A stretch of DNA of 64,000 nt from Limimaricola hongkongensis DSM 17492 (GCF_000600975.2 NZ_KK088652.1:124001-188000); one strand, 5' to 3'; shown: positions 21,503 to 31,265, numbered from the stretch's first letter. Program-made: numbers and translations. The notes: a model not told the origin generated them from the letters alone.

Positions 21503-21598
21503 CGGGCACTCCTGATGCGGCGCGCGGACGGAAACTGCGGGACCGGGGGTTTCACACCCCCGGACCCCCGTGGCGTATTTTCGGAACAAAATCGGGCA

Positions 21599-23050
21599 TC
21601 AGTCTTTCAGGCTCTCTTCGCGCAGACCGTCGGCCAGCAGGTTCAGGCCGAGAACGAGGCTCAGCAGCGCCAGCGCCGGCACCATCGCGGCATGCGGGTA
21701 GATCGACAGCAGGCGGCGCCCGAGATTGATGGTCGAGCCCCAGTCGGGGCTGTCCGGCGGCAGGCCGAGGCCGAAAAAGCCGAGCGTGCCGAGAAGGATC
21801 GTCGTGTAGCCGATGCGCAGGCAGAAATCGACGATCAGCGGTCCGCGCGCATTGGGCAGGATCTCCCACAGCATGATGTACCACGGGCTTTCGCCCCGCG
21901 TCTGCGCGGCGGCGACGTAATCGCGCGTCTTGATGTCCATGGTCAGGCCGCGAACGATGCGGAACACCGTGGGGGCATTGACGAAGACCACGCTGACGAA
22001 CACCACCAGAATGCCGCCGGGCACGTCGAACAGATCGAGCGCGTCGGGCCAGAAATCCACCGGCGTGCCATCCTGACTCACCATCGACAGATAAAGCCAG
22101 CCGCCAAGGATGAAGAGCGCGGCCAGCACCACGAGCCGCAGAACCGGGCGCGGCGACAGGCGGGCGTTCAAGAGCACGGCGAAGAAGGCGATGGGAAACA
22201 AAAACAGCACCATCGCCATGTAGGCGGGCACGCCGGTCTGCACCATTTCGGGCGTCACCAGCAGGTAGAACAGCAAGATCACCGGAAAGGCGAGGATCAG
22301 GTTCGCGAGGAACGACAGCACCGTGTCGAGACGGCCCGCATAGAAGCCCGCCGGAAGGCCGAGCGTGATGCCGACGAGAAAGGCGAAGATCGTCGCCAAT
22401 GGCGCGATCTGCACCACGATCCACGAACCATGCACCATGCGGCTGAACACGTCCCGCGCGAGATTATCGCCGCCCAGGAGGTAATGCGGATAGACGCCGT
22501 CATCCCCCATCGCCAGCGGCGTGCCCGGCACCTTGTTCTTCATGCCCGACAGCGCGGTCAGCGGGTCATGCGTGGCGATCATGTCGAACAGTCCGGCAAA
22601 GATCGCCGTGAACACCCAGAACACCACCAGCGCGAAACCCGCCATGCCGATCGTGCTGTCGAACAGCTTGCCATAAAGCCCGAGCCGGCGCTTGAAGACG
22701 ATCGACAGGCCGAAGGTCGCGCCCAGCGCGATCCAGACCGGAAGGAGACGTCGTGACAGCTCGCCCACGATGCCGAGCGCGCCATAGGGCAGGGCGAAGG
22801 GCAACAGCAGGTAAAGCGCCAGCACCAGCGCCGTCAGCCACAGGAAGGCGCGACCGGCCATGTCGGCCATGCCATGCAGCCCATCCCGCGCGGCGAGCGT
22901 GCCGTCGGGCAGGCTCTGGCGGCGCACCGGCGCGCTCAGCAGCGACAGCGCCACCGACAAAAGGGAGGCGGCGACGAGCCCCGCCACGGCAAGGCCCAGA
23001 AGCGGGTTCAGCCAGACGCCCCAGGCGCCCGTCCAGCTCAGCGGTTCCAT
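21599..23050 (-). CDS. Peptide-type ABC transporter permease, DppC-like with long N-terminal extension
   Basis: A 483-residue permease. The C-terminal part is a normal DppC/OppC-like domain with the EAA loop (DYVAAAQTRGESPWYIMLWE, then ILPNARGPL). About 190 residues precede it, with three or so extra hydrophobic segments, making it clearly longer than typical DppC (about 300 residues). It starts 12 bases after the other permease ends. Confidence 0.88.
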   Translation of the reverse strand: MEPLSWTGAWGVWLNPLLGLAVAGLVAASLLSVALSLLSAPVRRQSLPDGTLAARDGLHGMADMAGRAFLWLTALVLALYLLLPFALPYGALGIVGELSRRLLPVWIALGATFGLSIVFKRRLGLYGKLFDSTIGMAGFALVVFWVFTAIFAGLFDMIATHDPLTALSGMKNKVPGTPLAMGDDGVYPHYLLGGDNLARDVFSRMVHGSWIVVQIAPLATIFAFLVGITLGLPAGFYAGRLDTVLSFLANLILAFPVILLFYLLVTPEMVQTGVPAYMAMVLFLFPIAFFAVLLNARLSPRPVLRLVVLAALFILGGWLYLSMVSQDGTPVDFWPDALDLFDVPGGILVVFVSVVFVNAPTVFRIVRGLTMDIKTRDYVAAAQTRGESPWYIMLWEILPNARGPLIVDFCLRIGYTTILLGTLGFFGLGLPPDSPDWGSTINLGRRLLSIYPHAAMVPALALLSLVLGLNLLADGLREESLKD

Positions 23051-23062
23051 GGACGGCCCTCC

Positions 23063-24106
23063 TTACGAGACGCGGATGCGCGGGTTGAGATAGACATAGC
23101 CGATGTCGGAAATGAGCTGCGTCAGCAGCACCACCACCACCGACACGACCGACACCCCGAGCAAGAGCTCGATGTCGTTGTTGCCCGCGGCCTGCACCAG
23201 CGTCCAGCCGAAGCCCTTGTAGTTGAACAGCGTCTCGACGATCACCACGCCGTTCAGAAGCCACGGGAACTGCAACATGATCACCGTGAAGGGCGCGATC
23301 AGCGCGTTGCGGAGCGCGTGGCGCAGCACGATCTTGGGAAACGACACGCCCTTGAGCCGGGCGGTGCGGATATATTGCGCGGTCATCACCTCGGTCATGC
23401 TCGCCCGCGTCATCCGGGCGATATACCCCATGCCGTAAAGCGCGATGGTCAGCACCGGCAGGGTGAAATTCTCGATCGTGGCGTTCTCCATCGCCGATGT
23501 CGCCGAGCCGTTGAACCATTTGAGCCCCACGGCGGTGGAGGCGAAAACGGCGATGAACACCACGCCGGAGACGTATTCAGGGGTCGCGGTGGTGAGGATC
23601 GACACGGTGGAGAGCGAACGGTCGAGCTTCGATCCCTCGCGCATGCCCGCCAGCACGCCCAGGATCAGCGCGCCGGGCACCATCACCATCATCACCCAGA
23701 ACATCAGCTTTCCGGTGAGCGCGAGGCTGCGCCCGACGATTTCGATCACGTCGCGGCGGAACACGGTCGAATAGCCCCAGTCGCCCTGCAGGATGCCGCA
23801 GCGCGCGCCCGCATCGACGCCGCCATCGGCGCCGGCGCAGCGGCCCGCCACCACCTCGCCATCGACCGAGTGGGTCCAGCCGGGCACCACGCCGAGCCAT
23901 TCGCCATAGCGCACCAGCATCGGTTCACCATAGCCGTTTCGGTTCAGCCAGCTTTCGACCTCGGCATCCGAAACGCGCGCTCCGATTTCGGATTTCGCCA
24001 CCTTTTCAAGGCTGGGGGCGAGATTGGTCAGGAAAAAGACCACGAAGGTCAGGGCGAGGGCCGTGGCCAGCATCGTCACGAAACGCGACAGGAGAAAACG
24101 GATCAT
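23063..24106 (-). CDS. Peptide-type ABC transporter permease, DppB-like
   Basis: A 347-residue permease with the DppB pattern: N-terminal transmembrane segment (RFLLSRFVTMLATALALTFV), a periplasmic domain with paired Cys residues, five more segments and the EAA loop (QYIRTARLKGVSFPKIVLRH). It pairs with the DppC-like permease to form the membrane channel. Confidence 0.92.
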   Translation of the reverse strand: MIRFLLSRFVTMLATALALTFVVFFLTNLAPSLEKVAKSEIGARVSDAEVESWLNRNGYGEPMLVRYGEWLGVVPGWTHSVDGEVVAGRCAGADGGVDAGARCGILQGDWGYSTVFRRDVIEIVGRSLALTGKLMFWVMMVMVPGALILGVLAGMREGSKLDRSLSTVSILTTATPEYVSGVVFIAVFASTAVGLKWFNGSATSAMENATIENFTLPVLTIALYGMGYIARMTRASMTEVMTAQYIRTARLKGVSFPKIVLRHALRNALIAPFTVIMLQFPWLLNGVVIVETLFNYKGFGWTLVQAAGNNDIELLLGVSVVSVVVVLLTQLISDIGYVYLNPRIRVS

Positions 24107-24150
24107 TCGGGCACGGGTCCGATGCGCTGAGAAGTGGTCTTGGAGAAAGC

Positions 24151-24171
24151 GGGGCGGCGCCGGGCCGCCCC
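24151..24171 (-). terminator. Intra-operon hairpin after the first binding-protein gene
   Basis: An 8-bp stem (24151-24158 with 24164-24171) with loop GCCGG, 8 bases after the stop of the binding protein on the minus strand. The same sequence occurs after the second paralogue (26151-26173). In ABC operons such hairpins keep binding-protein mRNA more abundant than permease mRNA; that role is inferred. Confidence 0.6.
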
Positions 24172-24178
24172 GTTCGGA

Positions 24179-25834
24179 TCAGGCCGAGATCGACCATTTG
24201 TAATGGTGGTGCTCGAAGGTCGGGTGCATCTCGGCACCCTTCACCCGGTCGGTGTGATGGCGATAGAGCGAGCGCCAATAGGGCTGGATCAGTACGCCGT
24301 CATCCTGCAGGAGCTTCTCGATCCTGGCCATGACCTCGCGCCGTGCCTCGACATCGGCGAGCGACATCGCCTCGGCCAGAAGCGCGTCGAACTCCTCGCT
24401 TGCATAGGCCGCCTCGTTCCACGGCACGCCCGACTTGTAGGCCAGCCCCAGGATCTGCACGCCAAGGGGCCGCATGTTCCACTCGGTCGCCGAGAAGGGG
24501 TATTCGAGCCAGTCGTTCCAGAAGGTCGAACCGGGCAGCACCTGCCGCTCCACCTGAATGCCCGCATCGCGCAGCTGCGCGGCCACCGCGTCGCAGCTTG
24601 CCGCCTGCCACGCGTCGTCGATCGAGATCAGCTCGAAGGTCTCGTTGCCGAACCCCGCCTCGTCAAGCATCGCCTTGGCGGCGGCGGGGTCGTGCACGGG
24701 CGGGTCGATCTGCGCGTATTCGGGGTGGATCGGGCAGACATGGTGGTTCTCGGCGATGGTGCCGCGACCGTTATAGCCCAGCTCCAGCACGATCGCGTTG
24801 TCGACCGCCATCTGCAGCGCGTTGCGCACCTGTTTGTTGTCGTAGGGCGGGTTGTCCTGGTTGAACCGCACCGCCAGCGTCGCCGCCGTGACGACTTCGG
24901 ATTTCTGCCAGCCGATGGCGTCGAAGATGTCGATGAAATCGCCGGTGGTCTGGTAGGTGATGTCGATCTCGCCCGATTCCGCCGCTGCCATCTTGGCCGC
25001 GGGGTCGGTGCCGTAATCGATGTACTCGATCCGGTCGAGGAACGGCCCGCCGAACACCTCCGTGCCCCACCATGCATGGTCGGGGTTCTTCACGAGCACC
25101 TGCTTGACGCCGACCTCGTTGAGTTCGGGCAGATAAGGGCCGGTGCCGATCGGGTTCTCGGTGGGGTCGCTGTTGTCCGCGAAGCTTTCATGCACCAGCG
25201 CCGCCGGGTAATCGGCCATCGAGACGATCACCGTGATGTCGGGCGTGGAGAGGTTGAGGCGCACGGTCATGTCGTCGACCTGTTCGATCGCGCCGTCGCG
25301 CGCCTGATTGGTTTCGGGATCGACCAGCTGGCTCATCCGCCCGGCCATGGAGTTGCCCTCGACCGTGCCGTCGCACCAGCGGGTGATGTTGCGCACCACG
25401 TCGGCGGCGGTGAACGGATCGCCATTGTTCCATGTCACGCCCTCGCGGACCTTCAGCGTGAACTGCGTCGCGTCCTCATTGGCCTCCCAGCTGTCGAGCA
25501 GCATCGGGGTGATCGAACCATCCGCCTCGTACTGCACGAGATATTCGAGCCAGCCGCGATAGAAATTCGAGATCTGGCTCCAATCGGCGATGCGCGGATC
25601 CTTGATCGCCTTGGTTTCCATCTCCATGCGCAGCGTGCCGCCCACCTCGCCATGCGCCTCGGCGCGGGCGGGGACCGGCAGGCCGATCAGGCCGAAGGCG
25701 GCCGACGAACCGACGCCCAGCGCCGTGGCGCGGGTCAGGAACTCGCGGCGCGACAGTTTTCCGGCGCGGTGCTCGGCGGCATACATTTCCGCGGCAGGAT
25801 GGAGTCCGGCCCGAGGGGTGTCGTGGATCGTCAT
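24179..25834 (-). CDS. ABC transporter substrate-binding protein, family 5, Tat-exported (copy 1)
   Basis: A 551-residue SBP_bac_5 protein (peptide/opine/nickel class). The N-terminus has a twin-arginine signal (LSRREFLTRATALG followed by a hydrophobic run to ARAEA), so it is exported folded. Family features include the YRGWLEYLVQYEADGSITPM region and the conserved TFNNGDPFTAADV-like segment (VTWNNGDPFTAADV). The start is the ATG at 25834 giving MTIHDTPRAGLHP; the upstream frame to 25954 is not conserved with the paralogue. It is nearly identical in layout to the next gene. Confidence 0.92.
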   Translation of the reverse strand: MTIHDTPRAGLHPAAEMYAAEHRAGKLSRREFLTRATALGVGSSAAFGLIGLPVPARAEAHGEVGGTLRMEMETKAIKDPRIADWSQISNFYRGWLEYLVQYEADGSITPMLLDSWEANEDATQFTLKVREGVTWNNGDPFTAADVVRNITRWCDGTVEGNSMAGRMSQLVDPETNQARDGAIEQVDDMTVRLNLSTPDITVIVSMADYPAALVHESFADNSDPTENPIGTGPYLPELNEVGVKQVLVKNPDHAWWGTEVFGGPFLDRIEYIDYGTDPAAKMAAAESGEIDITYQTTGDFIDIFDAIGWQKSEVVTAATLAVRFNQDNPPYDNKQVRNALQMAVDNAIVLELGYNGRGTIAENHHVCPIHPEYAQIDPPVHDPAAAKAMLDEAGFGNETFELISIDDAWQAASCDAVAAQLRDAGIQVERQVLPGSTFWNDWLEYPFSATEWNMRPLGVQILGLAYKSGVPWNEAAYASEEFDALLAEAMSLADVEARREVMARIEKLLQDDGVLIQPYWRSLYRHHTDRVKGAEMHPTFEHHHYKWSISA

Positions 25835-25947
25835 GGTCTTCTCCCTGTTGGGCGGCGCGTCATGGCCGCCTTCGCGGGCCTCTTGCGGGCCCTGCCTCGC
25901 CGTTTGCGCGACAAAACTCGTATGAGCATCTGTGCGGCAACGTCGCG

Positions 25948-25969
25948 GCGTCAATGCAACAATCGTGCA
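25948..25969 (-). promoter_or_regulatory. Shared upstream element before binding-protein copy 1
   Basis: A 22-bp element that differs in only three places from 27956-27977, which sits at the same relative position before copy 2. On the minus strand it ends in TTGACG-like sequence, a possible -35 box. No convincing -10 was found, so this is a conserved element of unknown detail. Confidence 0.4.
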
Positions 25970-25993
25970 TAACCGCTGTTTTGAGGCCTGAAT

Positions 25994-26010
25994 GCGACAT
26001 TAGGTGTCGC
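25994..26010. promoter_or_regulatory. Inverted repeat upstream of binding-protein copy 1
   Basis: A perfect 6-bp inverted repeat GCGACA-ttagg-TGTCGC, flanked by GGCCT and AGGCC. It lies in the 352-bp gene-free stretch (25835-26186) between the two binding-protein genes and could be an operator or a transcript end. The rest of this stretch holds the shared element at 25948-25969 and the hairpin at 26151-26173. Confidence 0.4.
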
Positions 26011-26150
26011 AAAGGCCCCATCCTGTCAACGCGAGGATTCAAAACGCGAAATCGCCGTAGCGTCATTTTCATGCGTCGCGGATCGCTGCCGGGCCCGTCC
26101 CGCGCCCGGGATGACAACCCGGCCATCCGGTCTTGGCGGCGCGGCGTGCG

Positions 26151-26173
26151 GGGGGCGGCGCCGGGCCGCCCCC
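26151..26173 (-). terminator. Intra-operon hairpin after the second binding-protein gene
   Basis: A 9-bp stem (26151-26159 with 26165-26173) with loop GCCGG, 14 bases after the stop of copy 2. It is the same element as at 24151-24171, so the duplication that made the two paralogues included it. Confidence 0.6.
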
Positions 26174-26186
26174 GCCGGGCAAGGGA

Positions 26187-27839
26187 TCAGGTCTTGACCC
26201 ACCACTTGTAGTGATGGTGCTCGAAGGAAGGATGCATGTCCGCGCCCTGCACCTTGTCGGTAAAATGGCGGAAGATCGAGCGCCAGTAGGGCTGGATCAC
26301 CACGCCATCCTCCTGCAGCAGGGTCTCGATCTTCGCCATCACGGCGCGGCGCTCCTCGACATCGGCGAGCGACATCGCCTCGGCCAGCAGCGCGTCGAAC
26401 TCCTCGCTGGCATAGGCGGTCTCGTTCCACGGCACGCCCGACTTGTAGGCGAGCGCCAGCACCTGCACGCCCAGGGGCCGCATCGCCCAGTCGGTCGCCG
26501 AGAAGGGGTATTCGAGCCAGCCGTTCCAGAAGGTCGATCCGGGCATCACCCTGCGCTGCACGTCGATGCCCGCGTCGCGCAGCTGCGCGGCCACGGCATC
26601 CGAGGTCGCCGCCTGCCACGCGTCGTCGAGCGAGATCAGCTCGAAGGTCTCCTCGCCGAAGCCCGCCGCGTCGAGCATCGCCTTGGCGGCGGCGGGGTCG
26701 TGCACCGGCGGATCCACCGGCGCGTATTCGGGGTGGATCGGGCAGACATGGTGGTTGTCGGCCACCTCGCCGCGCCCGTTGTACCCCAGCTCCAGAACCA
26801 CCTTGTTGTCGACCGCCATCTGCAGCGCCCGGCGCACGTCGCGATTGTCGAAGGGCGGGCTGTCCTGGTTGAAGCGCACCACGATCGTCGATGCGGTCAC
26901 CACTTCGGATTTCTGCCAGCCGATGGCGTCGAAGATGTCGATGAAATCGCCGGTGGTCTCGTAGGTGATGTCGATCTCGCCCGATTCGGCCGCCGCCAGC
27001 TTGGCCGCGGGGTCGGTGCCGTAATCGATGTATTCGATCCGGTCGAGATAGGGGCCGCCGAACACCTTCGTGCCCCACCATGTGTGATCGGTGTTCCGCG
27101 CGAGCACCTGCCGCACCCCGACTTCGTTGACCTCGGGCAGGTAGGCGCCGGTGCCGATCGGGTTCACGGACGGGTCGCCGCCATCGAAGCTCGAATGCAC
27201 GATGGCCGCCGGGTAATCGGCCATGGAAACGATCACGGTGATGTCGGGGGCTGCGAGGTTGAGCCGGACGGTCAGGTCGTTGACCACCTCGATCGCGCCG
27301 TCTCGGGCCATGTCGGTCTCGGGATCGACGAGCTGGACCATGCGGCTGGCCATGGTGTTGCCCTCGACCGTGCCGTCGCACCACAGGGCGATGTTGCGCG
27401 CCACGTCATCGGCGGTGAACGGATCGCCGTTGTTCCACGTCACGCCCTCGCGGACCTTGAGCGTGAACTGGGTTGCGTCGTCATTCGCCTCCCAGCTTTC
27501 GAGCAGCATCGGCGTGATCGCGCCATCCGCCTCGTACTGCACGAGGTAGTCGAGCCAGCCGCGGTAGAAATTGTGGATCTCCCCCCAATCGGCAAGGCGC
27601 GGATCCTTCATCGCCTTGGTTTCCATCTCCATGCGCAGCGTGCCGCCCATCTCGGCATGGGCGTCGGCACGGGCCGGGGTCGGCAGACCGATCAGCCCGT
27701 AAGCGGCCGACGCCCCCACGCCCAGCGCCGTGGCGCGGGTCAGGAACTCGCGGCGCGACAGCTGCCCGGCGCGATGCTCGGTGGCGTACATCCTTGCGGC
27801 GGGGTGCAGCTTGGCGCCAAAGGTGTCATGGATCGTCAT
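26187..27839 (-). CDS. ABC transporter substrate-binding protein, family 5, Tat-exported (copy 2)
   Basis: A 550-residue paralogue of the neighbouring binding protein, with the same Tat signal (LSRREFLTRATALGVGASAA) and the same domain layout, and long identical stretches (e.g. WHVCPIHPEYA-type and DIFDAIGWQKSEVVTA regions). It is the first gene of the operon, followed by copy 1 and the permeases. Two tandem binding proteins for one channel suggest a widened substrate range or a dosage effect. The ATG at 27839 gives MTIHDTFGAKLHP, which aligns with copy 1. Confidence 0.92.
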   Translation of the reverse strand: MTIHDTFGAKLHPAARMYATEHRAGQLSRREFLTRATALGVGASAAYGLIGLPTPARADAHAEMGGTLRMEMETKAMKDPRLADWGEIHNFYRGWLDYLVQYEADGAITPMLLESWEANDDATQFTLKVREGVTWNNGDPFTADDVARNIALWCDGTVEGNTMASRMVQLVDPETDMARDGAIEVVNDLTVRLNLAAPDITVIVSMADYPAAIVHSSFDGGDPSVNPIGTGAYLPEVNEVGVRQVLARNTDHTWWGTKVFGGPYLDRIEYIDYGTDPAAKLAAAESGEIDITYETTGDFIDIFDAIGWQKSEVVTASTIVVRFNQDSPPFDNRDVRRALQMAVDNKVVLELGYNGRGEVADNHHVCPIHPEYAPVDPPVHDPAAAKAMLDAAGFGEETFELISLDDAWQAATSDAVAAQLRDAGIDVQRRVMPGSTFWNGWLEYPFSATDWAMRPLGVQVLALAYKSGVPWNETAYASEEFDALLAEAMSLADVEERRAVMAKIETLLQEDGVVIQPYWRSIFRHFTDKVQGADMHPSFEHHHYKWWVKT

Positions 27840-27955
27840 CTGCGTCTCCTTGTGAGCGGCCTTCACCGGCCGCCGTCGCGGATCCTTCTCGGACCCGGTT
27901 TTCGCGCCGCCCGCGCGGCGGAACCGATGGGGGGGAACTGGGCGGGCAAGCTGCC

Positions 27956-27977
27956 GCGTCAATGCGACATTCGCGCA
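27956..27977 (-). promoter_or_regulatory. Shared upstream element before binding-protein copy 2
   Basis: The counterpart of 25948-25969, about 117 bases upstream of the start codon of copy 2, as in copy 1 (about 114). It contains a TTGACG on the minus strand. Position and conservation suggest promoter DNA carried along in the duplication. Confidence 0.4.
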
Positions 27978-28079
27978 AAATCCGGCATCGTGATCGGGAC
28001 CGGGACATCAGGGGACGAAACCACCCCCGCCAGCGCGCCCGAGAGCGTCGCGCAAGCGGGCATCGAGGCGCCGACGGCG

Positions 28080-28964
28080 TTATCCGGCTTGCGTTTCGGG
28101 GTCGATGTCGCGCCAGCCCTGCATGCGGCTGCGAAACCAGCTGCGCTGACGCTTGGCGTATTGCCGCGAGGCGATGACCGCGGCGTGCCGCGCGGCGTCG
28201 AGATCGCAGTCTCCACGCAGGTGGGCGATCAGCTCGGGCGCGCCGATCGCCCGCGCCCATGGCGCGCTGGGCGCCCAATGCGGCAGGGCCGCGCGCGCCT
28301 CCTCCAGCGCGCCCATCTCGAGCATGGCATCGAAGCGCCGGGCGATGCGCGCGTTGAGCCAGCCCGGATCGGGGCGCAGCACCAGCGGCTGGGCCCGCGC
28401 CAGCGGCAACAGCGGGGCGGGCGTGTCGGCCTGCCAGTCGGCGATGCCGCGCCCGGTGGCGCGCAGCACCTCCCAGGCACGCTGCACCCGCGCGCGGTTG
28501 TTGAGATCGATCCGCGCGCGGCTTTGCGCGTCGAGCCCAGACACGAGGTCGGGCAGAGGGATCGCGTCGGCCTCGGCACGGATCGCGGGCGGAGTCGCGG
28601 GGATTTCGGCCAGCCCTTCGGTCAGGGCCGAGAAATAAAGCCCGGTGCCGCCGACGATGATCGGGCGCGCGCCCTCCAGAAACGGCGCCACCGCGCGCAG
28701 CCAGTGGCCCACGGACCAGTCCTCGTGGCGCGCCACGTGGCCATAAAGCGCATGCGGCGCGCGCGCTTCCTCCTCGGCAGAGGGCCGCGCCGTCAGCACC
28801 CGCCAATCGGCATAGACCTGCAGCGCATCGGCATTGACCACCACCCCGCCGCCGGTTTCGGCCACGGCGAGCGCCAGCGCGGATTTGCCCGAGGCGGTGG
28901 GCCCGGCGATCAGCACCGGGCGCGCGGGGTCGAGCCCGCGCGCGATCGCGCCCCAGCCGCTCAT
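28080..28964 (-). CDS. miaA: tRNA dimethylallyltransferase
   Basis: A 294-residue MiaA, which adds the dimethylallyl group to A37 of tRNAs that read U-starting codons. Visible are the P-loop [35 protein letters not shown], the [10 protein letters not shown] motif and the C-terminal [11 protein letters not shown]. The frame is open to 29150, but the ATG at 28964 fits family length. It diverges from pyrH across about 107 bp. Confidence 0.95.
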   Translation of the reverse strand: MSGWGAIARGLDPARPVLIAGPTASGKSALALAVAETGGGVVVNADALQVYADWRVLTARPSAEEEARAPHALYGHVARHEDWSVGHWLRAVAPFLEGARPIIVGGTGLYFSALTEGLAEIPATPPAIRAEADAIPLPDLVSGLDAQSRARIDLNNRARVQRAWEVLRATGRGIADWQADTPAPLLPLARAQPLVLRPDPGWLNARIARRFDAMLEMGALEEARAALPHWAPSAPWARAIGAPELIAHLRGDCDLDAARHAAVIASRQYAKRQRSWFRSRMQGWRDIDPETQAG

Positions 28965-29071
28965 GCGCGGCCGGCCTTCGCCGAAGCGGTCCGAGCGCCA
29001 TTGAACACCCGGCGGCTTTCGTCCATTTTGCGCCGCGACCCGAAACCCCCCGAGACACGCACGGAGTGCCC

Positions 29072-29797
29072 ATGACCGATACCCAAAAGCCCGCCTTCCG
29101 CAGGGTGATGCTGAAGATTTCCGGCGAGGCGCTGATGGGGGATACGGCATTCGGTCTGCATCCGCCGACCGTCGAACGCATCGCCCGCGAGGTCAAGTCG
29201 GTGCACGATCTGGGCGTCGAGATCTGCATGGTGATCGGTGGCGGCAACATCTTTCGCGGGCTGTCGGGCTCGGCGCAGGGGATGGAGCGGACCACCGCCG
29301 ATTACATGGGCATGCTCGCCACCGTGATGAACGCACTCGCCATGCAGTCGGCGCTCGAGGAGCTGGGCGTGTTCACCCGCGTGATCTCGGCCATCCCGAT
29401 GGACCAGGTCTGCGAGCCCTATATCCGCAGGCGGGCCGTGCGCCATCTCGAGAAAAAGCGCGTCTGCATCTTTGCCGCCGGCACCGGCAACCCGTATTTC
29501 ACCACCGACACGGCGGCGACGCTGCGCGCCAACGAGATGAGCTGCGAGGCGATCTTCAAGGGGACCAAGGTCGACGGGGTCTATGACAAGGATCCCAAGA
29601 AGTTCGACGACGCCAAGCGGTACTCCACCATCACCTATGACGAGGTGCTGCAAAAGCACTTGGGCGTGATGGATGCCTCGGCGATCGCGCTGGCGCGTGA
29701 CAACAGCCTGCCGATCATCGTCTTCTCGCTGGACGAGCCGGGCGGGTTCCGCGGCATTCTCGCGGGCGAAGGCACCTCGACGCGGGTGCACGGCTGA
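29072..29797 (+). CDS. pyrH: UMP kinase
   Basis: A 241-residue bacterial UMP kinase (amino acid kinase fold). Signatures: [53 protein letters not shown] and [11 protein letters not shown]. The ATG at 29072 has ACGGAG upstream; a GTG two codons earlier is less likely. It opens the conserved envelope/translation run pyrH-frr-uppS-cdsA-dxr-rseP-bamA. Confidence 0.97.
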   Translation: MTDTQKPAFRRVMLKISGEALMGDTAFGLHPPTVERIAREVKSVHDLGVEICMVIGGGNIFRGLSGSAQGMERTTADYMGMLATVMNALAMQSALEELGVFTRVISAIPMDQVCEPYIRRRAVRHLEKKRVCIFAAGTGNPYFTTDTAATLRANEMSCEAIFKGTKVDGVYDKDPKKFDDAKRYSTITYDEVLQKHLGVMDASAIALARDNSLPIIVFSLDEPGGFRGILAGEGTSTRVHG

Positions 29798-29873
29798 ACG
29801 AAACCATTTGGCTTCGCGCGACGTGGTTCAGGCATGGCGCGGGCAATGCGGGGCAAAGTGTTCTGGAATGCGG

Positions 29874-29907
29874 GGGCTGTTGACGCTATCACCGGCGTCA
29901 ACAGCCC
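29874..29907 (+). promoter_or_regulatory. Perfect 13-bp inverted repeat upstream of frr
   Basis: 29874-29886 pairs perfectly with 29895-29907 around an 8-base loop (TATCACCG). It ends 24 bases before the frr start. No U tract follows. It may be an attenuator, a stabilising hairpin between pyrH and frr, or a protein-binding palindrome. Confidence 0.5.
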
Positions 29908-29931
29908 GCCCTCAAAGACAAGAAGAGACCG

Positions 29932-30495
29932 ATGGCAGACGATTTCGAACTCGATACCGACGACCTTCAGCGGCGCATGGACGGCGCGATCTCATCCCTG
30001 CGCACCGAATTCGCCTCGCTCAGGACGGGCCGCGCCTCGGCCTCGATGCTCGAGCCGGTGCAGGTCGAGGCCTATGGCAGCATGACCCCGATCAACCAGG
30101 TCGGCACCGTCAACGTGCCCGAGCCGCGCATGGTGACCATCAATGTCTGGGACAAGTCGATGGTCGGCAAGGTCGAGAAGGCGATCCGTGAAAGCGGTCT
30201 CGGCATCAACCCGCAGCTCAACGGCACCATCATCATGCTGCCGATCCCCGAGCTGAACGAGGAGCGCCGCACCCAGCTGACCAAGGTGGCCGGGCAATAT
30301 GCCGAGCACGCCCGCGTCGCGATCCGCAACCTGCGCCGCGACGGCATGGACCAGATCAAGAAGGCCAAGGCCGACGGCCTGTCCGAGGACGATCAGAAAT
30401 TCTGGGAACAGGAGGTCCAGGAGCTGACCGATCGCTACATCAAGCAGATCGACCAGCAGCTCGAGACGAAGCAGGCCGAAATCATGCAGGTCTGA
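29932..30495 (+). CDS. frr: Ribosome recycling factor
   Basis: A 187-residue RRF, which with EF-G splits the post-termination ribosome. Typical segments are [35 protein letters not shown] and [15 protein letters not shown]. It is full length, between pyrH and uppS. Confidence 0.97.
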   Translation: MADDFELDTDDLQRRMDGAISSLRTEFASLRTGRASASMLEPVQVEAYGSMTPINQVGTVNVPEPRMVTINVWDKSMVGKVEKAIRESGLGINPQLNGTIIMLPIPELNEERRTQLTKVAGQYAEHARVAIRNLRRDGMDQIKKAKADGLSEDDQKFWEQEVQELTDRYIKQIDQQLETKQAEIMQV

Positions 30496-30529
30496 GGCCA
30501 AGGCCTCGGAGAATGCCAAGGAGGCCGTC

Positions 30530-31264
30530 ATGGCTGCCGACGCGCAAGAGACGACATCCAGTGGCGGCCCCAAGCACGTCGCGATCATCATGGACGGCAA
30601 TGGCCGCTGGGCCCAGAGCCGTGGCCGGCCGCGGCTGTTCGGCCATCAGGCGGGGGCGCAGCGCGTGCGCGACATCGTCAATGCCTGCCCGGATCTCGGG
30701 GTCAAATACCTGACCATCTTCGCCTTCTCGACCGAGAACTGGAAACGCACCCAGGCCGAGGTGTCGGGGCTGATGGCGCTGTTCCGCCTCTATATCGTCC
30801 GCGAGGCGCGAGCGCTGCATGCCGAAGGCGTGCGCGTGCGCTTCATCGGCGACCGGATCCGGCTCGACGAAAAGCTGGTGACGATGATGGACGAGCTGGA
30901 GCTGCTCACCGCGGGCAATGACCGGGTGCACCTGACCATCGCGCTCAATTACGGTGGCCGCGACGAAGTCACCCGTGCGGCCAAGCGGCTCGCCTACGAG
31001 ATCGAACAGGGGCGCCTGTCGCACAAGGACGTGGATGCCGAGACGCTGTCGCGCTTTCTCGACACCCATGTGCTGCCCGATCCCGACCTCGTGATCCGCA
31101 CCTCCGGCGAGGCGCGGATCTCGAATTTCCTGCTGTGGCAGTCGGCCTATGCCGAATACGAATTCGTCGACACGCTCTGGCCCGATTTCACGCCCGAGGA
31201 ATTCGCGCGGGTCTGCGCCAGCTATGCCGAGCGCGATCGCCGTTTCGGCGCCGTCAAGGCCTGA
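30530..31264 (+). CDS. uppS: Undecaprenyl diphosphate synthase
   Basis: A 244-residue cis-prenyltransferase making the C55 carrier lipid for cell-wall synthesis. The catalytic Asp22 lies in HVAIIMDGNGRWA, followed by YLTIFAFSTENWKR and the C-terminal DLVIRTSGEARISNFLLWQ. An AAGGAGG site precedes the ATG at 30530. The cdsA start follows 1 base after the stop. Confidence 0.97.
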   Translation: MAADAQETTSSGGPKHVAIIMDGNGRWAQSRGRPRLFGHQAGAQRVRDIVNACPDLGVKYLTIFAFSTENWKRTQAEVSGLMALFRLYIVREARALHAEGVRVRFIGDRIRLDEKLVTMMDELELLTAGNDRVHLTIALNYGGRDEVTRAAKRLAYEIEQGRLSHKDVDAETLSRFLDTHVLPDPDLVIRTSGEARISNFLLWQSAYAEYEFVDTLWPDFTPEEFARVCASYAERDRRFGAVKA

Positions 31265-31265
31265 C

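Noticed and set aside
18800-22756. A plus-strand frame of about 1,300 codons opposite the ABC transporter genes
   Set aside because: Low-complexity, His/Arg-rich antisense frame; the minus strand has complete ABC ATPase and permease motifs.
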